Below, in pieces: positions 11,681-22,908 of a stretch of 64,000 bases of DNA. The position numbers and the translations under genes are program-made. Below the pieces are notes generated by a model, which was not told the DNA's origin, ran no database searches, and saw nothing but the letters and a program-made list of their open reading frames with translations. Location of the stretch: assembly GCA_977017575.1 (NCBI GenBank), contig CDRNVI010000139.1, positions 248,001 through 312,000 on the forward strand, in the 5' to 3' direction. How positions within the stretch are numbered: position 1 is the first letter of the stretch; every line of letters starts with the position of its first letter. Source of the stretch: Paramoeba atlantica. Its lineage: Eukaryota; Discosea.

Positions 11681-14179
11681 CGGGTTCCTTCCAGGGGGGC
11701 CTAATTAGTCTTTTTGGGCCTAATTAGGCTCCTGTTTGTTGGCCAAAATAAAGCTCATTTTTGAACTTTTTTTTTTTTTTTTACTTTCTTTTGCGTTTCT
11801 TTGAGGTTTTTTCTTGATTTTCATCACAATGCCTTTCTCAGAAAGTCTGAATGAAAAAAGTTACAGTGGTGAGAAAAATGAGTTCTGGATCAACTTCCCC
11901 AAGAATTGAAGAATTGAAGGAGGGTACTATTTGGTTCTGCAAAGCTGTGAACCTTCGCCCTTCTCATCTTCTAAGGAAACATTTTGGTGACCAATATCAA
12001 GGAGCATCTCTCTCTTCACTCAGGGTGAAAAGGGTGGAACTTCAGAACTATGACAGGAAATCTCAGATGGTAGTTTTGCTTCGTTCTCCTGTCTTCCAGA
12101 ATGATTACCTTCTGGCTCTCCCTGAAAATTTAAAGTTTGTCGGAGAAGTGGATGTCTCAGAGGGTTGTGGGACTTCAACTCATCCATCTTCATCTTCATC
12201 ATCCTCTTCTGGCTCAGAAGGATCAAGTTCTGGTTCATCCCAGGCATCAACAACCTCTGTGCCTGTTTTGGGCTCATCTGATACTGATGATGAAGATACT
12301 GAATCTTGCTCTGATATTGAGGAGGAAGGGGAAGACAATGCAGCAGAACTCGTTGAAAATGATCTTTCCTTTGTTTCTGAGTGGTCTTCCTCAACAACTG
12401 ATGCTCGTGCTGTGATAGGAGCACAAGACCTCAAGGCCTGTACAAGAATTCGCTTTGATGCTGTTCATGTCCCCACTCCCCTAGATATTTTTCTCCAAGT
12501 TCTGCCTCTAACCTTTCTAAAAACTGATGTGCTGAAAGCAACAAATGAGTTTAACCGTTCTTTGAACTTCACTGAAGCTGAAATGCTTGATTTTATTGCC
12601 TTGCGCCAGATTATGTCTTTCTACCCAGGACATAAAAGAAGGGATTTTTTTCGAATTTCAAAGGATTCAGCTGGATCTTCCTTGCGTGGTACACTGCCTT
12701 ATCTTGGGAAATATATCAGTAGAAATCGGTTTGATATGATTGTCTCCTCTCTTAAACTTGCTCCTCTCTCTGCAAAACCCTCTTACACAGACCGTATGTG
12801 GGAAATTCGACCCCTGATTGCTGCTTTTAATGAAAAGATGAAGACCATCTTTGTTCCAAGTTGGCAAGTCTGTCTGGATGAGTCTATGGTGGTGTGGTTT
12901 TGTAAATGGGCTCCTGGTTGGATGTTTGTTCAGAGGAAACCTCATCCTTTTGGAAATGAATATCATACAATTGGTTGTGGGGAGACTAGAGTGATATTCT
13001 TTCTTGAAATTGTGGAAGGAAAGTCCCATCCTTCTGAAATGGGCCTGCCCAAGTTTCAACCTCCATCTGGTTCTGGAGCGAAAACTGTTGGTTTAATGCT
13101 TAGAATGACTGAGGGAATTTGGGGAACTGGTCGAGTAGTTGCTTTGGATAGTGGTTTTTGTGTGTTGGAAGGTTGTATTCAACTTCTGGAAAAGGGATTG
13201 TATTGTACTTCAGTTGTGAAGAAAAAACGATATTGGCCCAAAGGAATTCCAGGGGAAGAGATTGTTGCACACCTCAAGGAGAAGGAACCTGGTTATGTGA
13301 AAGTGAAGAAAGGATCTCTGAGAGGTCATAAATTCTATGTGGAGGCTTTCCAAGATGTTCATCACTCTTCTATAATGATTAATACCTGGGGAACTTCTTT
13401 TCCCACTGGTCGCCCATGAAATCGCAAGCTTGAAGGCCAAAGACTCTCCCTGCGATATACTCAGCCTCTTGACTTTTACTATCAAACCAGGCATTGTGTG
13501 GATGATCACAACCAACTGAGGCAAGGTTCTCTCTTCTTGGAGAGTTCCTGGAAGACCAAAAAATGGGTCCACAGGCAGTTTGCTTTCATTCTTGTAGTTG
13601 TGGAAGTCAATGCCTTCCTCATATTTCAGCACTTTTTCCCTCAAGCCAAAGAGCTCTCCTTTGCAGAATTTCGTTTTGAGGTTGCCCAAGGTCTACTCTC
13701 TCAGAATCATCCCTTGGATGAAGGCTATAACCTGCGAATACCACTCCCAACTCATGTAGAACATCATCTGATGATCAAGCCCAACTTTGCTGGAGTTTGG
13801 TGAAATGGTAATTGGACTGAAGCCAGACAAGAGTACCAGAAGAGTAGATGCAATGGGACAAATTGTACAAAGAAAGTTCGAACCTATTGCTCCTGTGATC
13901 AAACACTCATTTTTTGTTCAGGTTGCTTTGCTGACCATATGAGCAGGCACATGACTGAGGACTAATTAGTCCTTTTGAAAAATGATGATTTTTTTTTTTT
14001 TGGTGACTCAATTTTTTTTTTCAAAAAACAATATTTGGACAAATATTTCTTGATATTCTTGTTTAAAAGATCTTTATTAAAAAGTTTATCAAAAAAAATC
14101 TCCCCTCCACCCACCAGTGGCTTCAAAAAAGGAGTCAAAAATAGGGGCCTAATTAGTCTTTTGGCCTGGAAGGAACCCG
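11681..14179 (+). mobile_element. piggyBac-type DNA transposon, copy 1
   Basis: A 2,499 bp element with perfect 15 bp terminal inverted repeats, CGGGTTCCTTCCAGG at 11681-11695 and its complement at 14165-14179. It is flanked by a 4 bp target duplication CGAT (11677-11680 and 14180-14183). Uninterrupted paralogues supply the empty site. Palindromic CTAATTAG motifs occur twice inside each end. Base composition is clearly richer in G and C than the host array. The element is nearly identical to copy 2 at 61137-63636, so insertion is recent. The duplication is not TTAA, which is unusual for this superfamily. Confidence 0.92.
11851..13965 (+). pseudogene. piggyBac-type transposase, copy 1 (two in-frame stops)
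   Basis: A 704-codon frame for a DDE transposase of the PGBD/DDE_Tnp_1_7 family, interrupted by TGA codons at 13417 and 13801. Copy 2 has CGA at both places, so each is a C-to-T change at CpG. Visible parts are a Ser-rich and acidic segment (about 110-165) and the catalytic domain with LDES (Asp 343), VALDSGF (Asp 433) and VDDHNQLR (Asp 551/552). A C-terminal cysteine-rich zinc-binding segment follows (about 667-704: NCTKKVRTYCSC, FCSGCFADH). This segment is complete in this copy but broken in copy 2. The residues normally written DNF/DNYFTS in piggyBac appear here as DSGFC, marking a divergent branch. Confidence 0.85.
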
Positions 14180-14440
14180 CGATGTTTTGGAACATTTGGT
14201 TCAGGTGATTCTCAATTGAACTCTCCAGAAGGTGTTGATGTGGATGGGGAAGGTAGAATTGTTGTTTGTGATGGAGGAAATGAAAGAGTGAGTGTGTTTG
14301 AGAAAGATGGAACATTTCTTTTTTCATTTGGTACCAAACATCACATGGGGGATCCTGGTGGGGTTGTTATTGATTCATTTGGAACAATTATTGTTTCAGA
14401 TTATGTGAAAAATTCAATTGAATTGTGGAAATCATTTTGA

Positions 14441-15773
14441 AAAGAGATGGAGGTTTTTTCTTTTCTCTTTTTTTCTCTTTTTTGATTTTGATTTGTTTTA
14501 TTTTATTATTTGTATCCTTTTTCCATTATTTTTCTTTTTGTTTCCTTTTTTGTTTGAAGAAAATTAAAAACAAGAAATTAAGATATTTTTCTCTTCTCTT
14601 CTTCTCTTTTCCCTTCCTACCCTTCCTCCCCTTCCTCCCCTCCTCCCTTTTCTCCTTTTTCGTTTCTGTTGTGGTGTGCAGTGGTCTTCTTCTTCCCCCC
14701 CAAAATCATCATCATTCTTCTTCCAATTTTTGATTCGATTTTTGATCCTTCTTCTTCAAAAACACTTTTCTTTGATTTTGTTTCTCCTCTTCATTTGTGT
14801 TTTATTGTTGTTGTGTGTGTTTTGTGTTTTTGTGAAAGTTCTCTCTCTTTCTCTTCCTCTTCTCTTTTTTTTGATTTAAATTATTTTTCTATTTTTGTTT
14901 TCAAATTTTGTTGTGTTGGAAGGAAATGATTCTTTTTTGTTGCCCAGTCTTTTTTTGCCTATTCTTTTTTTTTTTCTTTTTTTTTTGTTATTGGGGAGTA
15001 ATTCATATTTTTAATAAACAAAAAAATTGAAAAATAGTATTCCACGAAGGGGTCAAGAATTTGAGAAAATTCCCCCCCCACATCAAAAACAAATGAGAGA
15101 TGAAGAAAGAAAGAAAAAGGGAAAGAAGAGTCATTATTGGTCTGTGGAGTGAGGTTTTTTTTTGACAGGCACTTTTTTTCTTGTTCTCGTTTTCTTCAAT
15201 TCCGAGAAGAAATTCCTTTGAGATTTTGTTCCCAAACACCCTCTCTTGCCAAGTTCCAAAAAGAAATGGATTTGAAAGATTTAATGAAACATGGAGTTCC
15301 AACAAAAAAAATCAAAAGGGGGAAGGAATGTGAAGTGAGGGAGAGGAGGAGAGGAGAGAAAGAAGAGTCATTATTGGTCTGTGGAGGAAATCGAAAAAAA
15401 TGGTTTGAAAGAAGAAGAATAAAAACAAAGCGAAAAATTGGGAACAAAAAGAATACCCCAACATTTTGTGCACCAGAAGAGACTAAAAAGAAAGGAAAAG
15501 GGAGGGAACGAAAGAGATAAAAATCGAATCAAAATTGAAGAAGAAGGTGATTGGAAAAGAAGAAGACCACACCACACCAGAACAGAGACTAAAACTAAAA
15601 AGAAGGGGGAAGGAGGGGAGGAGAGGGGGAAAAGAGAAAAAATTAATTTCTTTTCATTTTCCTCTCAAAACAAGAAAAAAAAGGAAACAAAAAATTAAAA
15701 ATGAAAATCAAAAAAAGAAAAAAAAATAAGAGAAAAGATGAAAAAAAAAATCAAACCCTTTCCTCCATCTCTT
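14441..15773. repeat. Tail-to-tail spacer TN4/TN5 (type I)
   Basis: No gene. Same layout as the TN2/TN3 spacer: TTGAAGAAAATTAAAAACAAG near 14553, CTCCTTTTTCGTTTCTG with TGGTGTGCAGTGGTC near 14653, and AATTCATATTTTTAATAAAC near 15000. The segment TCATTATTGGTCTGTGG appears twice (15131 and 15367), so part of the unit is duplicated here. Inverted GAGACTAAAA motifs lie at about 15479 and 15584. Confidence 0.6.
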
Positions 15774-18028
15774 TCAAAATGATTTCCAAAATTCAATTGA
15801 CTTTTTCTTATAATCTGAAACAATTACTGTTCCAAATGAATCAACAACAACCCCTTGAAGATTCTCCACGTGATGTTTACCAAATGAAAAAAGAAATGTT
15901 CCATCTTTCTCAAACACACTCACTCTTTCATTTTCTGAATCACAAACAACATTTCTACCTTCCCCATCCACATCAACACTTGTTAGATAATCGAATTGAG
16001 AATCACCTGAACCAAATGTTCCAAAACATCGAATAAAATTCCCTTCAATATCCATCACTTGAATTCGATGATTCCCAGAATCACAAATAACAATATTCCC
16101 ATCTCTATCAACTACAACACTCATAGGTTGATCAAATTGACCTTCAGAAGAACCTTCTGAACCAAAAGAACGAAGAAAAGATCCATCATTATCAAACACT
16201 TCAATTCGATGATTCCAAGTATCACAAACAATAATTCTACCTTCTTCATCCACATCCACACCATATGGTTCATTAAACTGACCATCTTTAGAACCTTTTG
16301 ATCCAAAAGATTTGATCAATTCTCCTTCTTTGTTTAATATTACAACTCTATGAGAATCTTGAGAATAATCAAGAACAACAATTTGATCATTCAATCCAAT
16401 TGAAACATCATAAGGTTTCAACTGAAGTGAATCAATTGTTTTCTGAATTGTTGATTCAATCATCTCATTTCCTTCTTTATCTCTCACTTTCAATCCACCA
16501 TTCTCTTCACAAATAAAAATATTCCCATCACTGTTCACACTCACTCCCCAAGGCCCATTCTTCAAAGGAAAAGAAGAAACAAAACGAAAAGAATCACCAC
16601 CACCATCACAACAAATTACTCCTTTCTTTGGTTTGAGTAATCCAACAATCCCTCCTTCAAAAACAATATCATTTGCAGTTTGAAGAAGAGTCGAAAAAAG
16701 TTGATCATCAAAAAAGAGAGAAACATCACAATCAGTTGTTGTTGTTGTTGTTGTTGTTGGTGTGTTGGATAAACGAATAATTGAATCTTTTCTGATTCTC
16801 AAATCTTCTTTCTCTAATTCTATTTCTTTCTTTTCAATTCTTTTCTTTTCTAATTTCTCTTCTAATTCTTTCATTTCTTTTTCAATTCTTTTTCTTTTTT
16901 CTTCAATCAAAATCAATCTTCTCTCCAATTTATCTCCAATCTTTACAACTTCATTCCTTTTCTCTAAAATACTTTCTTCAATCGATTTCACTTTCTTATT
17001 GTGTTGAACGTGTGTTTCAAGAATACAACGAATACAAACAAAAGAAGAACATTGAAAACAAAATCCACAAATTGTTTCAGATGGGTGTTTTGAACATTCT
17101 CTCTTCTTCAAATTCTCCAATCCCACTCCCACCACCCCACCCTCCTCTTCCAATCTTCTTCTTCTTCCACCTCTCTCAACACCATCTCTTTTAGATCGTT
17201 TGTGATTTCGAGTGAAAATAGAAGAAGAGTGAGAAGAATGATCACAAGAATCACAAATAAAGACTTTACAATCAGAACAATACATTCGAGTTCGTTCTCC
17301 ACATGTTTCGAAATTCGCACATTCTGATCCACCATCTCCTGTTGTTTTGTTTTCAAAAAACATGTTTTTTCAATTTTGAAATAACTTTCTCTCGAAAACA
17401 GAAAGAAAGAAAGAAAACCTGGTTGGTGGGAGAAAGAAATCAAATTGGAAGAAAGAAGAACATCAATCGTTTCTGGAATCAAATAATTCATCGAAAGTGT
17501 TTCAATCGCTTCACATTCGTTCATTTCTCTACAAACTGGACATTTCACTCCTTTCAAAGAAGAAATGGGAGAGGGAGAAGGGGAAGAAGAAGAAGAAGAG
17601 GAAGAAGAAGAAGGATCTTGAATCAGAAAGAGTTTGTTGAGACAAAGAGTACAAAAAGAAAGACCACAACAAGGTAACAACCTTGGTTCTTTTTCCCAAC
17701 TCATCAATTCCAAACACATTCCACATTCAAATCTTTTCTTTTTCTCTTCTTCTTCCTTTCTTCTTCTTTTCATCACCACTTCTTCTTCTCTTTCTCTTTC
17801 TTCCTCTCCTTCATTTTGTCCCACTTGTTGTTCTCTCTTTCCAAGAACATCCTCATTTCTTCTTTCTCTTTGTTCTTTTTCATCAACATTGTCATCTTCA
17901 ATTACAACAACAACATCTTCTTCTTCTTTCTCTTTCTTTCCTCTTTTGGTTTTTCTCTTTTTCTCACTTTCTAATTCTATTTCTCTTTCTCCCCCTCCTC
18001 TTTTTCTCTTTCCTCTTTTTTCACTCAT
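15774..18028 (-). CDS. TN5: TRIM-NHL family protein, intact
   Basis: Exon 1 is 18028-17419, intron 17418-17339 (80 nt), and exon 2 is 17338-15774, for a 724-residue protein. The RING starts CGMC and ends CPVC after a Ser10-Pro-rich insert. Position ECEAIETL replaces the usual ECESIETL. B-box 1 has an extra residue (SCDHSSHSSS). B-box 2 has TICGFCFQC where most have TISGYCFQC. The NHL part has six blades, with variable loops NEPYG, DTWNHRIEV and DQPMSV. The C-terminus is ...IEFWKSF then TGA. The intron sense sequence, with FENKTT in its open frame, matches the introns of TN14 and TN18. Its leader has a TTCCCACACACAG acceptor upstream of the ATG. Probably functional; head-to-head partner of TN6. 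Confidence 0.88.
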
Positions 18029-19354
18029 TTTGTCTCTCTTCTCTTCTTCTCTGTGTGTGGGAAAAAGAAATCAATCAATACAACAAAAAATAAGAAAGGA
18101 AAAGGAAAAAGGAAAAAAGAAAAAATCAAACCAAAAAACTATCACACACACACAAAAGAGACTGGTACTACCCCCCCCAAAATAAAAGGAATAAAAAGAG
18201 GAACAATGGAGAGAGAACCAATTCTTAGAGAATGTCCTACAAAGAGAGAGAGAGAAAGAAGAGAGAGAGAAAGAGGTTCTACCAATTTTTTCAAAAATGG
18301 GAAAGAGAAAAAAGAAAGAAAGTAAAAATACAAACATCTCCCAAAAAGTCACGAAAGATTTTCTTCTTTTGCAAAGTGAAGAGAAAAGAAGAAAAGAGAC
18401 AAAAACAATATAACCCAAAAAGGCTCCAAAATATGAAATCCCCAAGGAAAGAAAGAGATCTCCAAACAAACGAAAAAAATGAGAGAGGAGAGATCCAAAA
18501 GAGAAGAAGAAAGAGATTCCAAAAGAGAAGAAGAAATTGCAAAGATGGTGACACGAAAATCCCCCAAATGAAAGGAGAGAGAGATAGAGAGTCCAAAACA
18601 AGGTAAAGAGAGCCCAAATGAATGAGAAAAGAGAGAGAAGAGAAGAGAGAGAAGAGGAGAGAGGGAAAAACGAAAAAAAGAAAAAGTTTTTGGTGTGTTT
18701 TTGTGATATTTTTTTCAGAGGTTTAAAAAGTTTTGAATCCTCTTTTCGTACCCTTCCTTTTTTTTCTCTTTTTTTTCTTCCACAAGTTCTCTTCTTGTTT
18801 TCTTTCTTTCTTTCTTGGTTCTCTATTTCAGTTTTCTTGGACTCTCTTTTTGAATCCAACACAAATTGACCTTTGTCTCTTTTCTTTTCGTGTTTGTTTT
18901 TTATTTCTTTTTTCTTTTCATGATTTTCTTCTCAAGATTCATTTTTATTTATTTTATCTCTCTTTTTTGATTTTTGAATCTCTCTTGAAAAAAATGAATC
19001 ATCTCTCTTCTCTCTTTTGTTCCTCTTTCTTTTCAGTGACTCTCGCCGTATTTTTTGTCTTCTCTCTCTCTCTCTCTTTGTTGTGGAAGAGGTGTGTTCT
19101 TGTCGCTTTGAAGGTGAATTGTTTTTGGTTGGGAAAAAAACAGACTATTGTCTTATTTTGTTCTCCTCTCTTTCTTTTCTTTTTCTTTTCTTCTTTTTTC
19201 ATTTCTTTAATCTCTTTCTTTTTTCACATATTAAGATCAACAACATTGAGCAATCCTCTTCTTTTCGAAAGAAACACCTTGGAAACTCTTCTTGAATTGT
19301 CGTTGTTGGAAAACTGTGTGTTTTGGTTTTGATTGAAAGAAGAGCAAAAAGAAA
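18029..19354. other. Head-to-head spacer TN5/TN6
   Basis: No gene. Purine-rich to about 18670, then pyrimidine-rich, with the conserved element at the junction in reverse orientation. The TN6-side leader (19200-19354) closely matches the TN12 leader, including AACTGTGTGTTTTGG just before the start codon. Confidence 0.7.
18671..18753 (-). promoter_or_regulatory. Conserved divergent-promoter element, copy 3 (reverse)
   Basis: On the + strand it reads CG, A-tract, GTGATATTTTTTTCAGAGG, TTTAAAAAG, GAATCCTCTTTTCGTACCC, the complement of copy 1. In this orientation the MSEK-type gene is TN5 on the minus strand, so the element keeps its polarity toward an MSE-type gene. Confidence 0.65.
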
Positions 19355-21665
19355 ATGAGTGGACAACAAGGAAAGAGAAAGAGAGAAGTGGTGAGAACTG
19401 GGAGTGAGGAGGAGAAAAGAAAATCGAAAAGAGAAAAGAGAGAACAAATTACTCATGATGATGGGGATGTTATCATTGGTGGAGTTGAGAATGATGAAGA
19501 CGGAAAAGAACAAAGAGGAAGAAGAAATGAGGATGTTCTTGGAAAGAGAGAACAAAAAGTGAGACAAAATGAAGGAGAAGGAGAGGAAGAAAGAGAAAGA
19601 GAAGAAGAAGTGGTGATGAAAAGAAGAAGAAAAGAAGAAGAGAAAAAGAAAAGATTTGAATGTGGAATATGTTTGGAATTGATGGGTTGGGAAAAAGAAC
19701 CAAGGTTGTTACCTTGTTGTGGTCTTTCTTTTTGTTCTCTTTGCCTTAACAACCTCTTTCTTCTTCAAAATCCTTCTTCTTCTTCTTCTTCTTCTTCTTC
19801 CCCCTCCCCTTCTCCCTCTCCCTTTTTTTCTTTGAAAGGAGTGAAATGTCCAGTTTGTAGAGAAATGAACGAATGTGAAAGTGTTGAAACACTTTCGATG
19901 AATTATTTGATTCCAGAAACGATTGATGTTCTTCTTTCTTCAAATTTGATCTCTTTCTCCAATCAATCAGGTTTTTCTTTCCATTTTTTGAACTTTCACT
20001 TTCTTTCCTCTCTTTTTTTCGTTTTTTTCATTTATTGTCTCTTTTCTTTTTCAACCTTTCTCCTTCTCTCTTGAATTGACGAAAAAGAAACCAAAAATAG
20101 GAGATGGTGGAATGGAATGCGCGAATTTTGAAACGTGTGGAAAACGAACTCAATTGTTTTGTTCCAAATGTGAGATGTTTATTTGTGATTCTTGTGATCC
20201 ATCTCACACTTCTTCTATTTTCACTCGAAATCACAAACGATCTGAAAGAGATGGTGTTGAGGGAGGTGGAAGAAGAAGATTGGAAGAGGAGGGAGGGGTG
20301 GTGGTGGGAGTGATGGGATTGGAGAATTTGAAGAAGAGAGAATGTTCAAAACACCCATCTGAAACAATCAGTGGATATTGTTTTCAATGTTCTTCTTTTG
20401 TTTGTGTTTGTTGTGTTCTTGAAACACATGATGATCACAGAAAGAAAGTGAAATCGATTGAAGAAAGTATTTTAGAGAAAAGGAATGAAGTTGTGAGGAT
20501 TGGAGATAAATTGGAGAGAAGATTGATTTTGATTGAAGAAAAAAGAAAAAGGATTGAAAAAGAAATGAAAGAATTAGAAGAGAAATTAGAAAAGAAAAGA
20601 ATTGAAAAGAAAGAAATAGAATTGGAGAAAGAAGATTTGAGAATAAGAAAAGATTCAATTATTCGTTTATCCAACACACCACCAACAACAACAACAACAA
20701 CAACAACTGATTGTGATGTTTCTCTCTTTTTTGATGATCAACTTTTTTCGACTCTTCTTCAAACTGCAAATGATATTGTTTTTGAAGGAGGTGTTGTAGA
20801 GTTCCCAAAACCAAAGAAAGGAGTGATTTGTTGTGATGGTGGTGGTGATTCTTTTCGCGTTGTTTCTTCTTTTCCTTTGAAGAGGGAATCTTATGGAATG
20901 AGTGTGAACAGTGATGGGAATATTTTTATTTGTGAAGATGGGGTTGGTGGATTGAAAGTGAGAGATAAAGAAGGAAATGAGATGATTGAATCAACAATTC
21001 AGAAAACAATTGATTCACTTCAATTGGAACCTATGGATGTTTCAATTGGATTGAATGATCAAATTGTTGTTCTTGATTGGTATCAATCTGAAAGAAGAGT
21101 TGTAATATTAAACAAAGAAGGAGAATTGATTCAATCTTTTGGATCAGTTGGTTCTGAAGATGGTCAGTTTCGTGATCCATATGGTGTGGATGTGGATGAA
21201 GAAGGTAGAATTATTGTTTGCGATACTGAAAATCATCGGATTCAAGTGTTTGATTATGATGGATCTTTTCTTCATTCTTTTGGTTCAAAAGGTTCTTCTG
21301 AAGGTCAGTTTAACAATCCTCATGGTGTTGCAGTTAATCAAGATGGGGATATTGTTATTTCTGATTGTGGGAATCATCGGATTCAAGTGATGGATATTGA
21401 AGGGAATTTTATTCGATGTTTTGGAACAAGAGGTTCGAGTGATTCTCAATTCAAAGATCCAATAAGTGTTGATGTGGATGGGGAAGGTAGAATTGTTGTT
21501 TGTGATTCAGAAAATAGAAGAGTGAGTGTGTTTGAGAAAGATGGAACATTTCTTTTTTCGTTTGGTCAACATCACATGAAATATCCTCATGGACTTGTTA
21601 TTGATTCATTTGGAACAATTATTGTTTCAGATTGGGCGAAAGGTTTAATTGAAATGTGGAATTAA
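19355..21665 (+). CDS. TN6: TRIM-NHL family protein, MSGQQ subtype, intact
   Basis: Exon 1 is 19355-19970, intron 19971-20100 (130 nt), and exon 2 is 20101-21665, for a 726-residue protein. The N-terminus MSGQQGKRKREVVRTGSEEE defines a second subtype, shared with TN12 and TN16. The start is chosen because the subtype keeps it and pyrimidine-rich non-coding sequence precedes it. RING, B-boxes and coiled coil follow the family pattern; LMGWEKEP replaces LMSWEKEP. NHL loops are unusual: FRDPYG, DTENHRI, FNNPHGVAVNQDGD and SDCGNHRI. The C-terminus is shortened to IEMWN and ends in TAA, not the usual WKSF-TGA. The reading frame is intact and the splice phases match. Confidence 0.87.
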
Positions 21666-21827
21666 CCTTGAAGAGATGAGGGGTTCAGTATTTTCTTTTC
21701 TCTCTTTCTTTTTTCTTTTTTGTTCTCTTTTGGATTTTGTTTTAATTTTATCACTTTACTTTGTTCTTTTGTTTCCTTTTTTTTTCTGTTTTACTTCATA
21801 TTTACTCTCTTTTAGAGAAATTGCCCT
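21666..21827. other. 3' flank of TN6
   Basis: Short T-rich 3' flank with no recognisable element. It abuts the TN7 fragment with no spacer of its own. Confidence 0.4.
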
Positions 21828-22203
21828 GCACTCTTTGCCTCAACAAACTCTTTCTTCAAATTCCTTCTTCCTCTTCTTCCTCTTCTTCTTCCCCTTCTCC
21901 ATCTCCCTCTTTTCTTCTTTGAAAGGAGTGAAATCCGGTGTGTTGCGTGAACGAATGTGAAAGCGTTGAAACACTTTCAATGAATTATTTGATTCCAGAA
22001 ACGATTGATGTTCTTCTTTCTTCTTGATCTCTTTCTCCCACCAACCAGGTTTTCTTTCTTTTTTTTGAGAGAATGTTATTGCAAAGTTGAAAAAACATGT
22101 TTTTTGAAAAACAAAACAACAGGAGATGAATCAGAATGTGCGAATTTCGAAACAGTGTGAAGAACAAACTCGAATGTTTTGTTCTCTTTGCAACATGTTT
22201 ATT
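21828..22203 (+). pseudogene. TN7: fragment of a TRIM-NHL gene (RING end, intron, B-box 1 start)
   Basis: It begins inside the RING at the second Cys pair (CTCTTTGCCTCAACAAACTC) and runs through the Ser/Pro insert. The CPVC motif is damaged: AAATCCGGTGTGTTGCGTG replaces AAATGTCCAGTTTGTAG. It continues through NYLIPETIDV, the exon 1 end, the intron and its CAG acceptor, into B-box 1 (GDESECANFET). It breaks off shortly after TGCAACATGTTTATT. Several small indels disrupt the frame. It lies in the same orientation as TN6 and is the only same-strand neighbour on the array's plus side. It is probably the remains of a gene whose 3' part was replaced by a type II spacer. Confidence 0.8.
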
Positions 22204-22908
22204 CAAATCTTTTTGCAAGGTTTTTTATTCTTATTTTCATTTATTTATTTGTTTTTGTGTTGTTGATGGTTTGTGTCTTTTGGTTTTTTAATATTTGCTG
22301 AGAATGTTTTTTTGAGTTTGTGTTTTTCTTTGAAATGGATGGTTTTACTTTTTGGGTCGAGCCTCCCTTATCCAAATTTTAGTCTCTGCCTCTGGCGCCT
22401 GCTTTGATTTTGTTCTCCTTCTTCCACTTTTGATTTCTCTGCATTAATAATAACTCTTCTCTCTTTCTTTCTTCTTCATCTCTCAATTGATTAACCAAAA
22501 TATAAAGGATATCCTTCCCCCAATTCAAAAAGGGAGAAAAAAAAGAAAAAAAATGTTTTAAGTCTTGAGTTTGTATTGAGGAAGAGGAAGTCTTTTTAAT
22601 ATTTGAAGCAGATTTCCACCACATAAAACGAAACACAAGAGAATACTCAAAGAGAGACCTATTTTTCTGGGCAACAAAAAAAAGATCAGTAATTCCGAAA
22701 GAAAAAGAAAAAAAAACAGAAAAAAAAACAAATAAAATAAAAATAACAAAAACAGCTCAACAGCGGCTCATGGACACTTTCTGAGATCTCTCTCTTCTTA
22801 AATTGAAACTCAAATTAAGATTAAGCTTTTAACATCAAAAAATCTCAAAAAAAAACAGGGAGAAAATGGAAAATAATAATCAACAGAAGATGAAAAAACA
22901 AACCTCTT
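22204..22908. repeat. Tail-to-tail spacer TN7/TN8 (type II)
   Basis: No gene. It contains TTTTAGTCTCTGCCTCTGGCG near 22378, a segment with AATAATAACTCTTCTCTC near 22445, ATATCCTTCCCCCAATTC near 22508, and TCAAAGAGAGACCTATTTTTC near 22646. The same ordered blocks recur in the TN9/TN10 spacer at 28378-28790, defining a second spacer type. Confidence 0.6.

Larger units (their letters stand above)
9622..14440 (+). pseudogene. TN4: TRIM-NHL copy, frameshifted and interrupted by a piggyBac element
   Basis: Exon 1 (9622-10251) starts MSEKRGKRKRGG but loses frame in the GA-rich linker, where it meets TAG at about 9880. An ATG at 9882 reopens the RING frame. Exon 2 starts at 10373 and is open through B-boxes, coiled coil and three NHL blades. 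At 11680 a 2,499 bp transposon splits the reading frame, inside a TTTATTCGATGTTTTGG site that other members keep uninterrupted. NHL sequence resumes at 14180 and runs to TGA 14438-14440 with an ordinary C-terminus. So there are two independent lesions. The frame left of the insertion would add about 15 transposon-encoded residues before a stop at 11727. Confidence 0.85.

Noticed and set aside
12180-12434. Ser/Gln-rich frames overlapping the transposase on the other strand
   Set aside because: They are shadows of the Ser-rich and acidic part of the transposase, present only because that segment is repetitive.
11681-14179. Retrotransposon or virus-like element
   Set aside because: No reverse transcriptase, integrase, capsid or long terminal repeats; short inverted ends and a piggyBac-type DDE transposase show a plain DNA transposon.
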